A DNA stretch of 64,000 nucleotides from NCBI GenBank assembly GCA_006386115.1, contig VFIW01000140.1:32370-96369 (forward strand), in the 5' to 3' direction. The stretch is from Globisporangium splendens (Eukaryota; Oomycota; Peronosporomycetes; Pythiales; Pythiaceae). The stretch's first letter is position 1. Each line of letters opens with the position of its first letter. The notes below the pieces were generated by a model. The model ran no database searches, was not told the origin of the DNA, and saw only the letters and a program-made list of their open reading frames with translations. The position numbers and the translations under genes were made by a program. This document shows positions 41,137 through 51,825 of the stretch, piece by piece.

Positions 41137-44100
41137 CTTTCGTGGCTGACGCTCGCACGAGCAGTCGCCTGATTCTGTCTGAGACTGGCTATTTTTGGCA
41201 CGAGTACCGTAACTCGGTACCGTGGGAGATCGATCTATAGGGACACGAGTACCGTAACTCAGTACCGTGGAAGATCGATCTATAGGGACACGAGTACCGT
41301 AACTCAGTACCGTGTTTTTCTCTCCAAATGTGGAACGCGTGCCGTCCGGTAAGACCGTGACAGATTCGAAGTGCGACCGCACAGGCGGCGCATCGCGCGC
41401 GTCCACGTGAGCGGTTAACGCCACGTCTGGTGACGGAGGTCGCGCACTCGCATCGAGCGCAGCGAGTTGCCCTCCCACCGCAGAATATTCGACGCCCTCA
41501 AACAGAGTGGCGGGTACGCGCGGGTGCCGCAGCGAGTTAAAATAGAACGGAGTCACGGCCGTAGAGGCGTGCTCGCTGCTATTTATAGCAAACTCGGCGT
41601 ACGGCAGCCAGCGGCTCCAGTCGCGGGGATGATCGACAGCGATGCTGCGAAGAATATCCTCGACGACACGGTTTACGCGCTCGGTTTGCCCGTCTGTCTC
41701 GGGATGATCGGCAGTGGACATCGCCAGATCTGTGCCGAGCAGGCGGAAGAGTTCGCGCCAAAAGGCAGCGGTGAAACGCGGGTCCCGGTCTGATACAATA
41801 GACTCGGGCAAGCCGTGATAGCGGAACACGTGCTCTAAAAATAGGCACGCCGTCTCTTGGGCAGTGACATGCTTGCGCACAGGCGCAACATGCACCATTT
41901 TGCTCAGTCGGTCGACGAACACGACGACGCCTGTGTTGCGCGCCTTGTCTTCCGGGAAACCGAAGACGAAATCCATGCTGACCGACTTCCAGCAATCTTG
42001 CGGAATCGGCAGCGGATGCAGCGGCGCTTTGTTCTTGCCCGCAGGCTTCACGCGCTGGCACTGTTCGCATGAACGTACATAATTGGCCACCCATTTGTAC
42101 TGGTGTGGCCACCAAAACACATTGGACACTTGCAAGAAGGTCTTTTCACGCCCCAGATGCCCACTCGCTGGCGCATCGTGAAACTCATGAAGGATCGAAA
42201 GTTTCAGATCCTGGTCATGCGGTACATACACACGCGGGTAATCGAAGTTGGACAGTTGATGCCACAATAACCCGTCGTGATAACTAAACCGAGCAAGCTT
42301 TGACTCGAGTTTGGCAGGCAATGACTCTTTCGACGAGCCGTCAAAGTGAGCAATCAACAAGCGACATTCATCGTCCTTTGGATAAAGCGACTGAATATTG
42401 TCCTTGAGCTTTGTTTGCACTCGACTGATGCTCAGATGCATGAGATCAGGAGCGCGCTCCGAACACAGAGCGTCGGCGCTGTTGTCAACGCTCGACTCGT
42501 AATCTGGACGGCGCGAAAGCGCGTCCGCCAGAACATTTTCCTTTCCCGGCTTGTATTCGACCCGAAAGTTGAACTCGGAGAAGAATGCAAGCCATCGCGC
42601 CATTCGCTGCGACAAATGGGGAGAATTAATCGCGGTCCGCAAGGACGCGTGATCCGTGTACACAACAAACGGTGTCGCACCCAAAAGGTGGACCCTGAAC
42701 TTCAAGAGAGCGTACTTGATCGCAAGCAGCTCCTTGTCGTGCACAGGATAATTCTTTTCAGCTGCCTTAAGCAGTCTGCTTTGGTGTGACACGACGCGCT
42801 CATGGCCGTCATCATCCTTCTGCATCAGCGCACAGCCGATTGCAAAATCGCTGGCATCGCACACGACACTGAAAGCTTTCGTGTGGTCCGGCAACGCCAG
42901 GACAGGAGCGCGAACAAGCGACTCCTTCACGTCAATGAATGCATTCATGACATCGCTGGTCCAGTCCCATTCGACATCCTTTTTCAAGAGATGCGTGAGT
43001 GGACGGACTCTCGCCGCATAGTTGTGGCTGTACTTGTGCAAATAGTTTGCCAAGCCAAGCCACTTGCGCAAATCCTTGACGTTCTTTGGGATCGGCCAGT
43101 CGGCGATCGCCTTGATCTTCTCTGGGTCCGCGCGGACTCCAGCTTTGCCAACATAGCAGCCCAGGATCGGTATCTCTGAGGCGCCAAAGATGCACTTCTT
43201 CAGGTTGCAATACAGACTGTTGTCTCGTAAGCACTGCAACACTGAGCGCAAATGTCTCTTGTGCACGTCAACGGCGCTGAGATCTCCTTCGGCACGACTG
43301 TGCACGAAGATGTCATCGAAGTAGCTCGGTGCGTACGCACGATGAGGACGCAGAAGATGCGTTACCAGACGATTGAACGTCGCTGGTGCATTCTTCAGAC
43401 CTTGCGGCATAACGAGCCACTCCCACAGCATTCCGCTGGGTGTGCTTACTGCCGTCAAGGGAACGTCACTCTCTCGCATGAGGATCTGATAGAACCCATC
43501 CATCAGATCCAATGCTGAGAACACAGTTGAGCCGCCCATGGAGTCGATCAAGACATCCTTTCTTGGGATCGGTGTTTGTGCCGGAATGGTGGCGGCGTTC
43601 AGCTTGTTGAAAGCGTGAACAATGCGCCAGCCACCAGTCGCTTTCCGCACACAAAACGTGGGTGAGCTATGTGGAGACTTGCTTTCTCTCACATGACCGG
43701 CGAGGGCTCGTTTCGCGAAGAACTCGTCGATAGCCTCAACCTGCTCGCGGGGCAGCGGCCATTGTCTGGTCACGCAATATTTGCTCCCGGGCTCGAGATC
43801 GATCTCGTGCCGTACGCCACGGTCAACGGGCAGGGCACTTGGCACTTTGTCGGGGAACACATCTTTGAACTCCCACAACAAGTCAAAGTATGGACTGCCT
43901 TTCACGGCGTCCCAGTCCTGAGCAGCAAACCGCCTCTGTTTGTCTGACTCCAAAACACTCTCATCCGCAGTGGACGAGGTGCACAGTTCGCTACGCGTAA
44001 ACGCGGTAGGAACGACGATCTCGCGGATCTGATCACGCTCTAGCTCCGTAAGAAAGAGCTCGAAGCTCATTTCTTCGAGGGATACGATCGCCTCAACGGT

Positions 44101-44572
44101 ACTCGGCAGCCCATGGAGCGCCGCAAATTCAGCGAAGAACACTTCGTCTGATGCGTTTGCTTCCGGACTGCGCTTTGCGCGTCTGAGTGCCACGTCAACG
44201 TGAGCGCGATCTATCGACGGATCCGAGATCCTGTCAAAGGCGCGCAGCGAAGCTGCAGCTGCGTCGAGAGATGGGGCAATCGTGTGCGAGGCGGCCGTTT
44301 CCTCAGCAACAGATGCCAATGCACTGTCTCTCTTGCGAGCTGACAACTTGCGTCGCCCTCGTCGGTTGATGCGAACACGCGACCTCGCGGTTCTGAGCTC
44401 CAGTACTGCACCGTCAGGGTGGTACGAGCTGGCTGACGCGTGTACACCTGTACTGTCGCTGTCACTTGCGGGGGCTGGCTCAGATGCTCTGGAGCCGCAC
44501 ACTTGCGCGCCAGTGTCCACGTCTGGACTTTCTGGCGCTTCCGCACAAACTGGGCTACCTGCCACAGTGTAT

Positions 44573-44700
44573 CGCTTCGCTGGGCTACCTGCCTCAGCGC
44601 ATCTTCTTGCTGGGCTCTCTGCCGCAGCGTGTGTGTTTGAAGCGGGGCTACCTGCCGCCGCGTGTCTTCCAGCTGGGCTCCCTGCCGCAGCGTGTTCAAT
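44573..44700 (-). repeat. Shorter Ala/Gly/Ser/Pro repeat tract in Gypsy-2 copy 2
   Basis: The same tract as at 27000-27190 but 63 bp shorter, in frame. Confidence 0.8.
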
Positions 44701-45209
44701 GCTCACATCCATAGCGTGGAAATATTCCCGCAATCTTCGCTCTTCATCAGAGGAAGGGGTGGAGCTCCCGATTGTGCGTGCTCGCCAATCGATCCAAGGC
44801 TGATGTTTCGCCAGCCAAGGCATTCCTAGGATGAGGTCGTACTTCGACCCCATCGCTAGTACTACGAATGTTTCTTTGCAGACAAAGTCGCAAAATCTGA
44901 AAGAGAGTTCAACTCGAACTCCTTCAGTGTGTACTGTCGACCCATCGGCCAGACGTACGATCATCTTCTCGCGCTTGCCAGTGTGGACAAGTCGCTCATA
45001 CGCTTGCAGACTCTGTTTCAGAGCTGACTTAGAGACGAAGTTCTGTGACGCACCGCAGTCAACAAGAACCGTCATTTTCTTCTCATAGCCCTTCACATCG
45101 GCGCTATATACCAACATCTCACTCGGAGCCTTGTTGCCAAGAGCTCCTGGGACTAAGCTTCCCATCTGCACGACTCTAGTAGTCGGCGATGCCGAAGCTA
45201 TAGAGTCCG

Positions 45210-45252
45210 TCTCAGTAGAGCGTCCCGCTTCTACTGAGACGTTCCGTTTCCC
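45210..45252 (-). promoter_or_regulatory. -1 ribosomal frameshift signal of Gypsy-2 copy 2
   Basis: Identical to copy 1: heptamer G_GGA_AAC at 45246-45252 and hairpin arms at 45230-45239 and 45210-45219, with the gag stop in the 5' arm. Confidence 0.83.
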
Positions 45253-46391
45253 TTTCTTGCCGCAGCGGATCTGCCACCTCGATGAGCGTGGTTACCGCGC
45301 GGCGGTTGGTAGTCTCTCGCCTGATTTCCAGTGCGAGGAGCGGACTGCCTTGGAGCGGGACACTTCGACTGATAGTGTCCTCGCTTGCCACAATTGAAGC
45401 AGACCACTTCGGCGCTGCTAAGATCCATTGGCATCGGGCCATGGAAGCGCTGTCCGTTCGTGACTGCTCGGTGGCTGGTATGCGCACCATTGTGGCGGCC
45501 AGCGTTCCAATCAGGTCGACTGACTCTGAATGATTGCTGCTCAACGAGCGCAATGCGGATCGCATCTTCCATCGTGGCCGGCAAGCGTCGGTACAGCTCC
45601 TGACGCGCTGGTCCACTGTTGAGGCCGTTGAGAAACGCAGGCACTTTCACAGACTCAGGCAAAGGGCTGGTCGTGATCGCCGCGCATAGACTTCTCATCT
45701 CCTGGATGTATCGTTCCAGCGAGAGCTTCCCTTGTCTCAAGGAGAAGAAACGACCTTGCAACAGCACTTCGTTGTTCGGAGGCTGATACATGGCGGTGAT
45801 TTTCGCACGGAAAATATCCCACGTGTCGAACGCACACTCATCGGCGAGCAACGTCGAGAATGCCCATTCCGACGCTCGACCGCGCAGGTTCGAGATGGCG
45901 AAAGACACCATCTGCTCGTTGCTGTCGATGAGCTGAGCCTTGGCGCAACGCTCCACGGCGAGTAGCCAGTGGATGAGCTTGTCGCCATCCGCACCATCGA
46001 ATTTCGGAGCGTCAATCTTGACAGCTCTTGGGCGGGGAGTTTGGGACGTGGGTGTCTGAGGCGCAGCAGCCGCACTCGACAAAGACGTGGCTGCACCAGC
46101 AACCACAGATACCACTCGCTCGAGCGCTTCACGCGACTCAGCAGCTGAGCGCAGCATCTCTGCGGTCAAGCTTGCGGTGGCTTGCATTTGTGCTTGCGCA
46201 CTTCGCTCTCCTTCGAGGCGCTGAGCGTTCGAGAAGTTCTCGAACTGCTCGAGTCGAAAGATTTGCTGCTCCGGCGACGCCGAGAGCAACTCTAGCGCGA
46301 CTTGGTCGCCTAGAGCTTGTGCCATTCGGGTCAGCACACTCCGGTGTTCAGCCGAGAGGTGCGGGAACTGCGCAGGGTCAATTGACGCCAT
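45231..46391 (-). CDS. Gypsy-2 copy 2 Gag
   Basis: 386 residues, intact, with the zinc knuckle CFNCGKRGHYQSKC. It differs from copy 1 Gag at PTSQ for QTSQ and FAISN for FATSN. It could still be expressed from its own 5' LTR although pol is truncated. Confidence 0.92.
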   Translation of the reverse strand: MASIDPAQFPHLSAEHRSVLTRMAQALGDQVALELLSASPEQQIFRLEQFENFSNAQRLEGERSAQAQMQATASLTAEMLRSAAESREALERVVSVVAGAATSLSSAAAAPQTPTSQTPRPRAVKIDAPKFDGADGDKLIHWLLAVERCAKAQLIDSNEQMVSFAISNLRGRASEWAFSTLLADECAFDTWDIFRAKITAMYQPPNNEVLLQGRFFSLRQGKLSLERYIQEMRSLCAAITTSPLPESVKVPAFLNGLNSGPARQELYRRLPATMEDAIRIALVEQQSFRVSRPDWNAGRHNGAHTSHRAVTNGQRFHGPMPMDLSSAEVVCFNCGKRGHYQSKCPAPRQSAPRTGNQARDYQPPRGNHAHRGGRSAAARKGNGTSQ

Positions 46392-46463
46392 GGTGAATCC
46401 TTGAGGAAGCGATTCAGGCAGTCACCTCTGCCGGGTCGTAGATTGACTACGAGTGCTACCAGT

Positions 46464-47010
46464 TGTAACCGGACACTTCCGAGTTACGCAGCACGGTACG
46501 TGTGTGAGGAAGCGTGTGCACGACTTCTCTCAAGGACTCTGTTCCAAGAGCTGTTGCCTGCTTCCTGCAGTGCAACGATCGGTTACCTATAGATCTCTAT
46601 AGAGTAACCGTCAATAACTAAAGACTTAGTCAGAGGTAAAAATGGAACTGTTTATTTGTTGGGGGTTGCCCTTTGCAGGATACCCTGAGTTATCTTTAGT
46701 TCACTATCTAGCATAGTGAACCTCCGCTTATTTCAATGTGGACATAAGTGAATGGCTCTGAATTGCCGTGTTATTCAATTGGTCTAAAAGCATATAGTTT
46801 TAGCCTATGAGAGTCGTGTCTGTGACCGGCCTCTAATCAGAGTAGCTTGGCTACCTTTGTGGTTCGAGTAAGTGCGGCGAACCTAATGGATCGGCTGCTT
46901 TGGTGTTTCTCGTAGCTAAGTACGGAAACTTTAGTTGCATGCGGATTAGTCCAACGTGAACAGATTGAGCTAAGTTGCTGCGGTGCAACTTAGCGTGTGA
47001 CCCCGTTACA
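46464..47010 (-). repeat. Gypsy-2 copy 2, 5' LTR
   Basis: 547 bp, TGTAAC to GTTACA. It shares most single-base variants with 20896-21442 rather than 28954-29502, and has a few of its own (CCCTTTGCAGGATACC, GATTAGTCCAACG). Confidence 0.85.
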
Positions 47011-47789
47011 AAATCCCTTCATCGACCCACTGGCCTCATCGACGATCAAAAGCAAATACTTGCTGCCGCCGATGCTCTCAACTTCCATCGGACCACAAAT
47101 GTCCAAGTGGATCAGCTCAAACACCCCAAACGTGCGCTTTTCCACATTCGACTTGAATGGTTTTTGAACCATTTTCCCTTGTTGACAGCCACGACAGGTC
47201 GCCAAGTCTTGAGTGTTGGATGGAAAATTGGCGTCCTTCACCATGGCTTTGTCGACTAGTTGGCGCAACACTTGGACCGATGCATGACCCATTCGCTCGT
47301 GAAGAGTCGACGCGGACTTGGCACGCACAGCTGTCATCGCAGACTTGGTCATTGCATTTGGTGGCACCCGAAGCCAGTACAGGCCATCGATAAAGTCAGC
47401 GGTTGCGACCACCTTGCTTGAAGTCTTGTTCAGCACGTTCATACTTGGACCGTCGAACACGACTTGGAACTTGTTCGACTTGTTGATCTGGGGGATCGAC
47501 AACAAATTCTTCCCCACACTTGGCACGTACAACACATCGACCACCTTGAGATCACGCACTTCGCCGTTTGGCAGAGCGATTCGCTCGTTCACAGTACCAA
47601 CGCCAAGGATCTTGGTCTTGTTGCCGTTCGCGACGACCAAATCACCATGGTCGCGCTCGTCCAAAACAGCAAACTTGGACTTGTCATTGCAGATGTGATG
47701 TGTCGCGCCGCTGTCGATCGCCCACATTCCTCGCATATTTTCTTTCGTGGACGTGACACCACACTCCATCGACACAGCAAACGCAAGCG
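47011..47789 (-). pseudogene. Copia-1 protease and pre-integrase fragment
   Basis: Continues the copia-1 polyprotein on the far side of the solo LTR: LAFAVSMECGVT, then the protease motif WAIDSGATHHICN, a GAG-pre-integrase domain (LHERMGHASVQVLRQLV, then CRGCQQGKM) and the start of integrase (HLDICGPMEVESIGG). It is cut at DEASGSMKGF by the Gypsy-2 copy 2 LTR; the integrase core is not found beyond it. Confidence 0.88.
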
Positions 47790-48396
47790 TGTAAGAGGCT
47801 ATCCGAGACAGCCTCAAACACGGCACGCACGCTTGCGCTTGAAGAGGAAGACTTGAGGGGAACTTGGCAAAAATGCAACTGAATTGAAATGAGCTTATGG
47901 TTCCTGACACTACATGTAAAACACCACTAGGGCTCCTAGAGGTTTTATAACTAAAACCTAAACATGCACAATAAAACCTATGAATCTGATATATAAAACC
48001 TTGGGTACACTGAGGTTGAACCCAGGGGATCTTCGAGAAACTTGAACTTGAAGTCCCGTGGAAAATTCCCTGCAAAGTGATTGGCTCGCGCCACACTTTA
48101 GGTGGCAGAGACACGTCGGTCTCATCACCAGTGCAGTTTCCCAAGTAGGAACCATCACTCACGTGTCTAGAGTACTGTTGTGCGTAATCACGCCGAATCT
48201 CAATGATTGCGAGCGACCAACACTCAACTCAGACACAGATTGCTCTGACGTCAGACGATGACGTCACCTGTGCATGTGGGGATCACTATTATGTGTTTCA
48301 CCCAATATCTTCGCACCCACAATGCACTTCCACAAGGTGGTGTGTGACACACACAAAGAGCCACCTTGCATGTAATGGCAGCCTTAGCCCATTACA
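47790..48396 (-). repeat. Solo Gypsy-1 LTR (type a) with target duplication
   Basis: 607 bp, flanked by the direct repeat AAGCG (47785-47789 and 48397-48401). Removing the LTR and one repeat restores the copia-1 reading frame (DDDEAPLAFAVS). It is a clean insertion followed by LTR-LTR recombination. Confidence 0.93.
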
Positions 48397-49197
48397 AAGC
48401 GGGGCTTCATCATCGTCATAGTCGCGCTCGACGTAGTTTACACGCTTGCGACCATTGCCACCCATGCGACTTGGCTTGCGTCCAGCTTGCTTGTTCTTGG
48501 TCCAGCACCGGTCGACCGTGTGGCCAACCTTGCCGCAGAACGAGCAGACGCGAAGCTCATTCTCGGTATTGAACGCCTTCGCATGGTCTTCAGTCTTCAC
48601 GGTTTTCTTCTCGCCCGAACGCTTCACATGCTCGTTGTTGAGCACCTTGATCACATCTTGGGTCTTCAAGTCGGCGTTGCTCATTTCGATATGAAGAACC
48701 ACGTTCTCGTAGCTCTTCGGCAAACTTCGAAGCAAGCAAATCGCGACGTCTTCGTCCTCCATCTTCGCGCCGATACTCACAAGCTTGGCGTGGATGTTGA
48801 GGACCTCATTGCAGTGGTGCAATAGGTTGTCGCCTTCCTTCATCTCAATGCTGAACAACTGACGCTTGAGATAGATGCGTCCGGCCTTCTGGGAATCTTG
48901 GTAGAGAACCTTCAGACGGGCCCATGCCACCCACGCTTCTTCGCAATCATCCACGACATGATGATACTCGGCGTCGATGTGCAGCAGCAGCAAACCAAAC
49001 GCAACATTGTTCGTGCGAACATATTCGTCCTTGATGCGCGCATCGGTGAAGACCGGAGTATCTTGGCGGTTGACAACGTCCCACACAGACTTGGCGAGGA
49101 ACACGCCACGCATGTAGCGCGCCCACGTCGCGAAGTTGTCGCCGTTGAACTTGTCGATGATCGTCTTGTCGGTCGTGGTGCTTGTACTTGGGCTCAT
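48397..49197 (-). CDS. Copia-1 Gag region (N-terminal part of the polyprotein, interrupted)
   Basis: From ATG 49197 ([12 protein letters not shown]), overlapping the primer-binding site. UBN2-type gag domain ([45 protein letters not shown]) and CCHC knuckle ([14 protein letters not shown]), then a basic stretch. The frame is intact up to the solo LTR at 48396 and would continue into the protease at 47789. Confidence 0.9.
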
Positions 49198-49201
49198 AAC
49201 C
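49186..49201 (-). promoter_or_regulatory. Copia-1 primer-binding site overlapping the gag start
   Basis: Immediately after the LTR the minus strand reads GGTTATGAGCCCAAG. Its complement, GGGCTCATAACC, is the anticodon stem-loop of eukaryotic initiator tRNA-Met, with CAT as anticodon. The gag ATG is the complement of that anticodon. This is the half-tRNA priming known from Drosophila copia and Ty5. Confidence 0.7.
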
Positions 49202-49598
49202 TGTTAAAGGTCAAGAGCGCGGAGGAAGAAGGATGAACCGGAGTGAGCTTGAGATGGCAAATTGGAAAGTAAGATTTTTTAGATTGTTTTAGGTTGGTCT
49301 CCTACCCGTGCGACACTGAGCGTGTCCACTCGGTGTTGGACACAAACGGAGGCTCCTGTGAGCAACAAGATCCTGAGATGTACGGAGAGGATCTAACCAA
49401 TCAAAATGCACTATCCTACGTTGTCACTCTAAAGATTCCCCAACATTCAATGATTATGCTACGAGACATGAACAATGCTTACGCTGTATGAGAAAATCGA
49501 ATGTTTACGCTTGGCGTAAACAAGTGTCCCATACGGGAACGTTCCACGAAAGAGACGTGCGGTTGGCATCGTTCGTACCACAAACACGGTACATCTCA
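49202..49598 (-). repeat. Copia-1 LTR shared by two tandem units
   Basis: 397 bp, TGTTAAAG to ACATCTCA on the plus strand. The right side is the polypurine tract and pol stop of one unit; the left side is the primer site and gag start of the next. It is related to 31198-31577. Confidence 0.85.
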
Positions 49599-49614
49599 AT
49601 AGCCTCCCTCAAGG

Positions 49615-51514
49615 TTAACAACCTTGGATGCCGAGATCTTCCGTGAGTTCTTGGTGTCTCGGTCCGGGCAATCCCTTCGTGAGCAAATCGGCCAACATCG
49701 TCGAAGTGCTGCAGTACCCGACTTCGACTTCACCGGACTTCACTTCATCGCGGATGTGGTGGTACTTGATGTCAATGTGCTTGGCCCGACCATGATTGAC
49801 TGGGTTCTTCGTCATCTTGATGCACGACTGATTGTCTTCGAAAATCACAAGCTTGGGGGATTCAACACCAGCGGCAACCAAAATCTCACACAACAGTCGG
49901 TGCACCCACTTGCCTTCTTGTATCGCCAAACTGAGAGCAATGTACTCGGCTTCGCTCGTCGAGAGAGACACACTTGACTGTTTCTTGCTTCCCCAACTGA
50001 TCGGACCATCAGCCAACTTGAACACATAGCCGGACGTTGATTTGCGATCAGCAACGTCGCCCGCCCAGTCGGCATCCGAAAAACACTTGAAGTCGAGTTC
50101 ACCACTTGACTTGAATCGGATTCCATGCGACTTGGTGCCTTGCAAGTAGCGAAAGATTCGCTTCACCGCAGTCCAGTGCATGTCTTGCGGGGTTTCCATG
50201 AAGCGAGCCACCATGTCGACGGCAAAGGCAATGTCTGGTCGCGTCGCACACATCAAGTGCATGAGTGCACCGACAGCTTCACGGTAGGGAACATCGATCG
50301 CAGGCGCTTGATTTTCACCTTGCACCATCTTCGCGCTGATGTCGACTGGACTCGCGACGGACTTGCAATCTTCCATGCCGAAACGCTTGAGGATGTCGTC
50401 GATGTAGCGCCGTTGGCACAAAGTCACACCACCGTCCTCATGTTCGATCAGCTCGATGCCGAGAACGAACTTGCACGCGCCACTGTCAGTTATCTCAAAG
50501 CGCTGCTTGAGTTCATGCTTGACTTCAGCAATCAGATCGCTCGAACTTCCGGTCACAATCACGTCGTCGACGTACACCAGAAGCAAAACGCAATGTCCTG
50601 CGACGCATTTGATGTAGAGGCACGGGTCGAACTTGGACACTTCAAAGCCAATAGAGCGCACATACTCGTCGAACGTCTCGTTCCATACGCGAGAAGCTTG
50701 TTTCAACCCATAGATCGACTTGAGCAATTCCAGACAGTCGAACTTGTCGTCGACTTCCACGCCTTCCAGAATGAGGATGAACACGAGTTCCTTCATTTGG
50801 CCGTACAAGAATGCAGTGACCACGTCAAGTTGGTCGATTGGCCATCTGAGCAGTTTGGCAAGCGCGATCACCATGCAAAGAGTCACGTACTTGACAACTG
50901 GCGCAAACGTCTCCGTGTAGTCGACGCCGTATTTCTGCTTGAAACCCTTCGCGACAAGTCGAGCCTTGTACTTGTTGATCGACCCATCGGCGTTGCGCTT
51001 GATCTTGAACACCCACTTGGTGCCGATTGCACGCTGATCGGTCGGAAGCTTGGCAGCACGGAACACACCACGAAGACGCATCGACTTGAGCTCAGCACGG
51101 ATCGCGTTACGCCAATGCACTTGTTCGGGACCACTCACAGCTTCTTGGAATGAAGTCAGCTCGGACAAGTCGCGAACTTGGACCATGTTGGCACTTGCAC
51201 GCCACCACTCGACAGGCGAGATACGTCGGCGAGTCGATCGACGAGTTGCACCGTCCTCATCGCTTTCGTCAGCTTCAGTGGTTGACTCGTCGGCGTTGGT
51301 TGGGATTTCAGCAGACTGCGAAGCTCCAGCATGGCGCTTGCCAGTGTACTTGAACGCCGACAGCGGACGAGTGCCTTCGATCTCGATGTCTTCAAGTCGG
51401 TTCAGGATGTCGGTCATACCATCCGTCGAGTCGTTCAGCAAGGTTCCACCAATAACGGCTTCATCGAAGTTGTCATCGCGACTGATCACCACCTTGTCCC
51501 CCTCGATGTCATAC
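49615..51514 (-). CDS. Copia-1 RT / RNase H (C-terminal part of Pol, split by copia-2)
   Basis: An intact frame from the copia-2 target site (DIEGDKVVISRD) to TAA 49615. It contains the spacer before RT (EWWRASANM), RT (TKWVFKIKRNADGSINKYKA, LLLVYVDDVIVTGSS) and RNase H (DADWAGDVADRKSTSGY, SEAEYIALS, FEDNQSCIKMTKNP). Its upstream continuation, the integrase C-terminus, lies at 56340-56627 beyond the nested element. Confidence 0.92.
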
Positions 51515-51825
51515 TGTTGAAAAGGTGCTTGAGTGGTGGGATGCAAAATGCAAAGTGGTTGATTGAATGAGGTCCTTAGTTCACATGCACACATGCTACA
51601 TCTAAGCCTACTGGATTCCTACTGGATTCTTGTCTCTACTATCCACTAGGAACGTTACACATAAACAGCTGGTGGGTGCGATCAGATCCTGCACCCACAA
51701 TCATGTCTTACCTGTCGTAAACATAATAGCGTAAACACTGAATGACTGCGATGCCATGAGTGGAGGTCGGTATCACCGGTAGATACCGGTATCAGGCAGT
51801 AGCAGATCGAGGCGTCTTCACAACA
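51515..51825 (-). repeat. Copia-2 3' LTR
   Basis: 311 bp. The pol frame runs 34 bases into it before stopping at 51792, so the last residues of Pol ([10 protein letters not shown]) are LTR-encoded. Confidence 0.93.

Larger units (their letters stand above)
41137..45252 (-). pseudogene. Gypsy-2 copy 2 Pol, C-terminally truncated
   Basis: Protease, RT (YFDD), RNase H and integrase core are all open. The native frame ends after CSCERQPRK and runs into LTR sequence to an accidental stop at 41035. Compared with copy 1 it keeps three extra residues (PLHPLPIPQ) before the integrase core but has one double repeat unit fewer in the Ala/Gly/Ser/Pro tract. It cannot make a full integrase C-terminus. 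Confidence 0.9.
41137..47010 (-). mobile_element. Gypsy-2 copy 2, 3'-truncated
   Basis: A second Gypsy-2 on the minus strand, nearly identical to copy 1 and offset by 17510 bp through gag. It retains 5' LTR 46464-47010, gag and pol to just before the GPY/F module. The C-terminal integrase part, chromodomain, antisense ORF and 3' LTR are gone, replaced at 41136 by a solo Gypsy-1 LTR. It interrupts copia-1 pre-integrase sequence at 47011. Confidence 0.9.
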
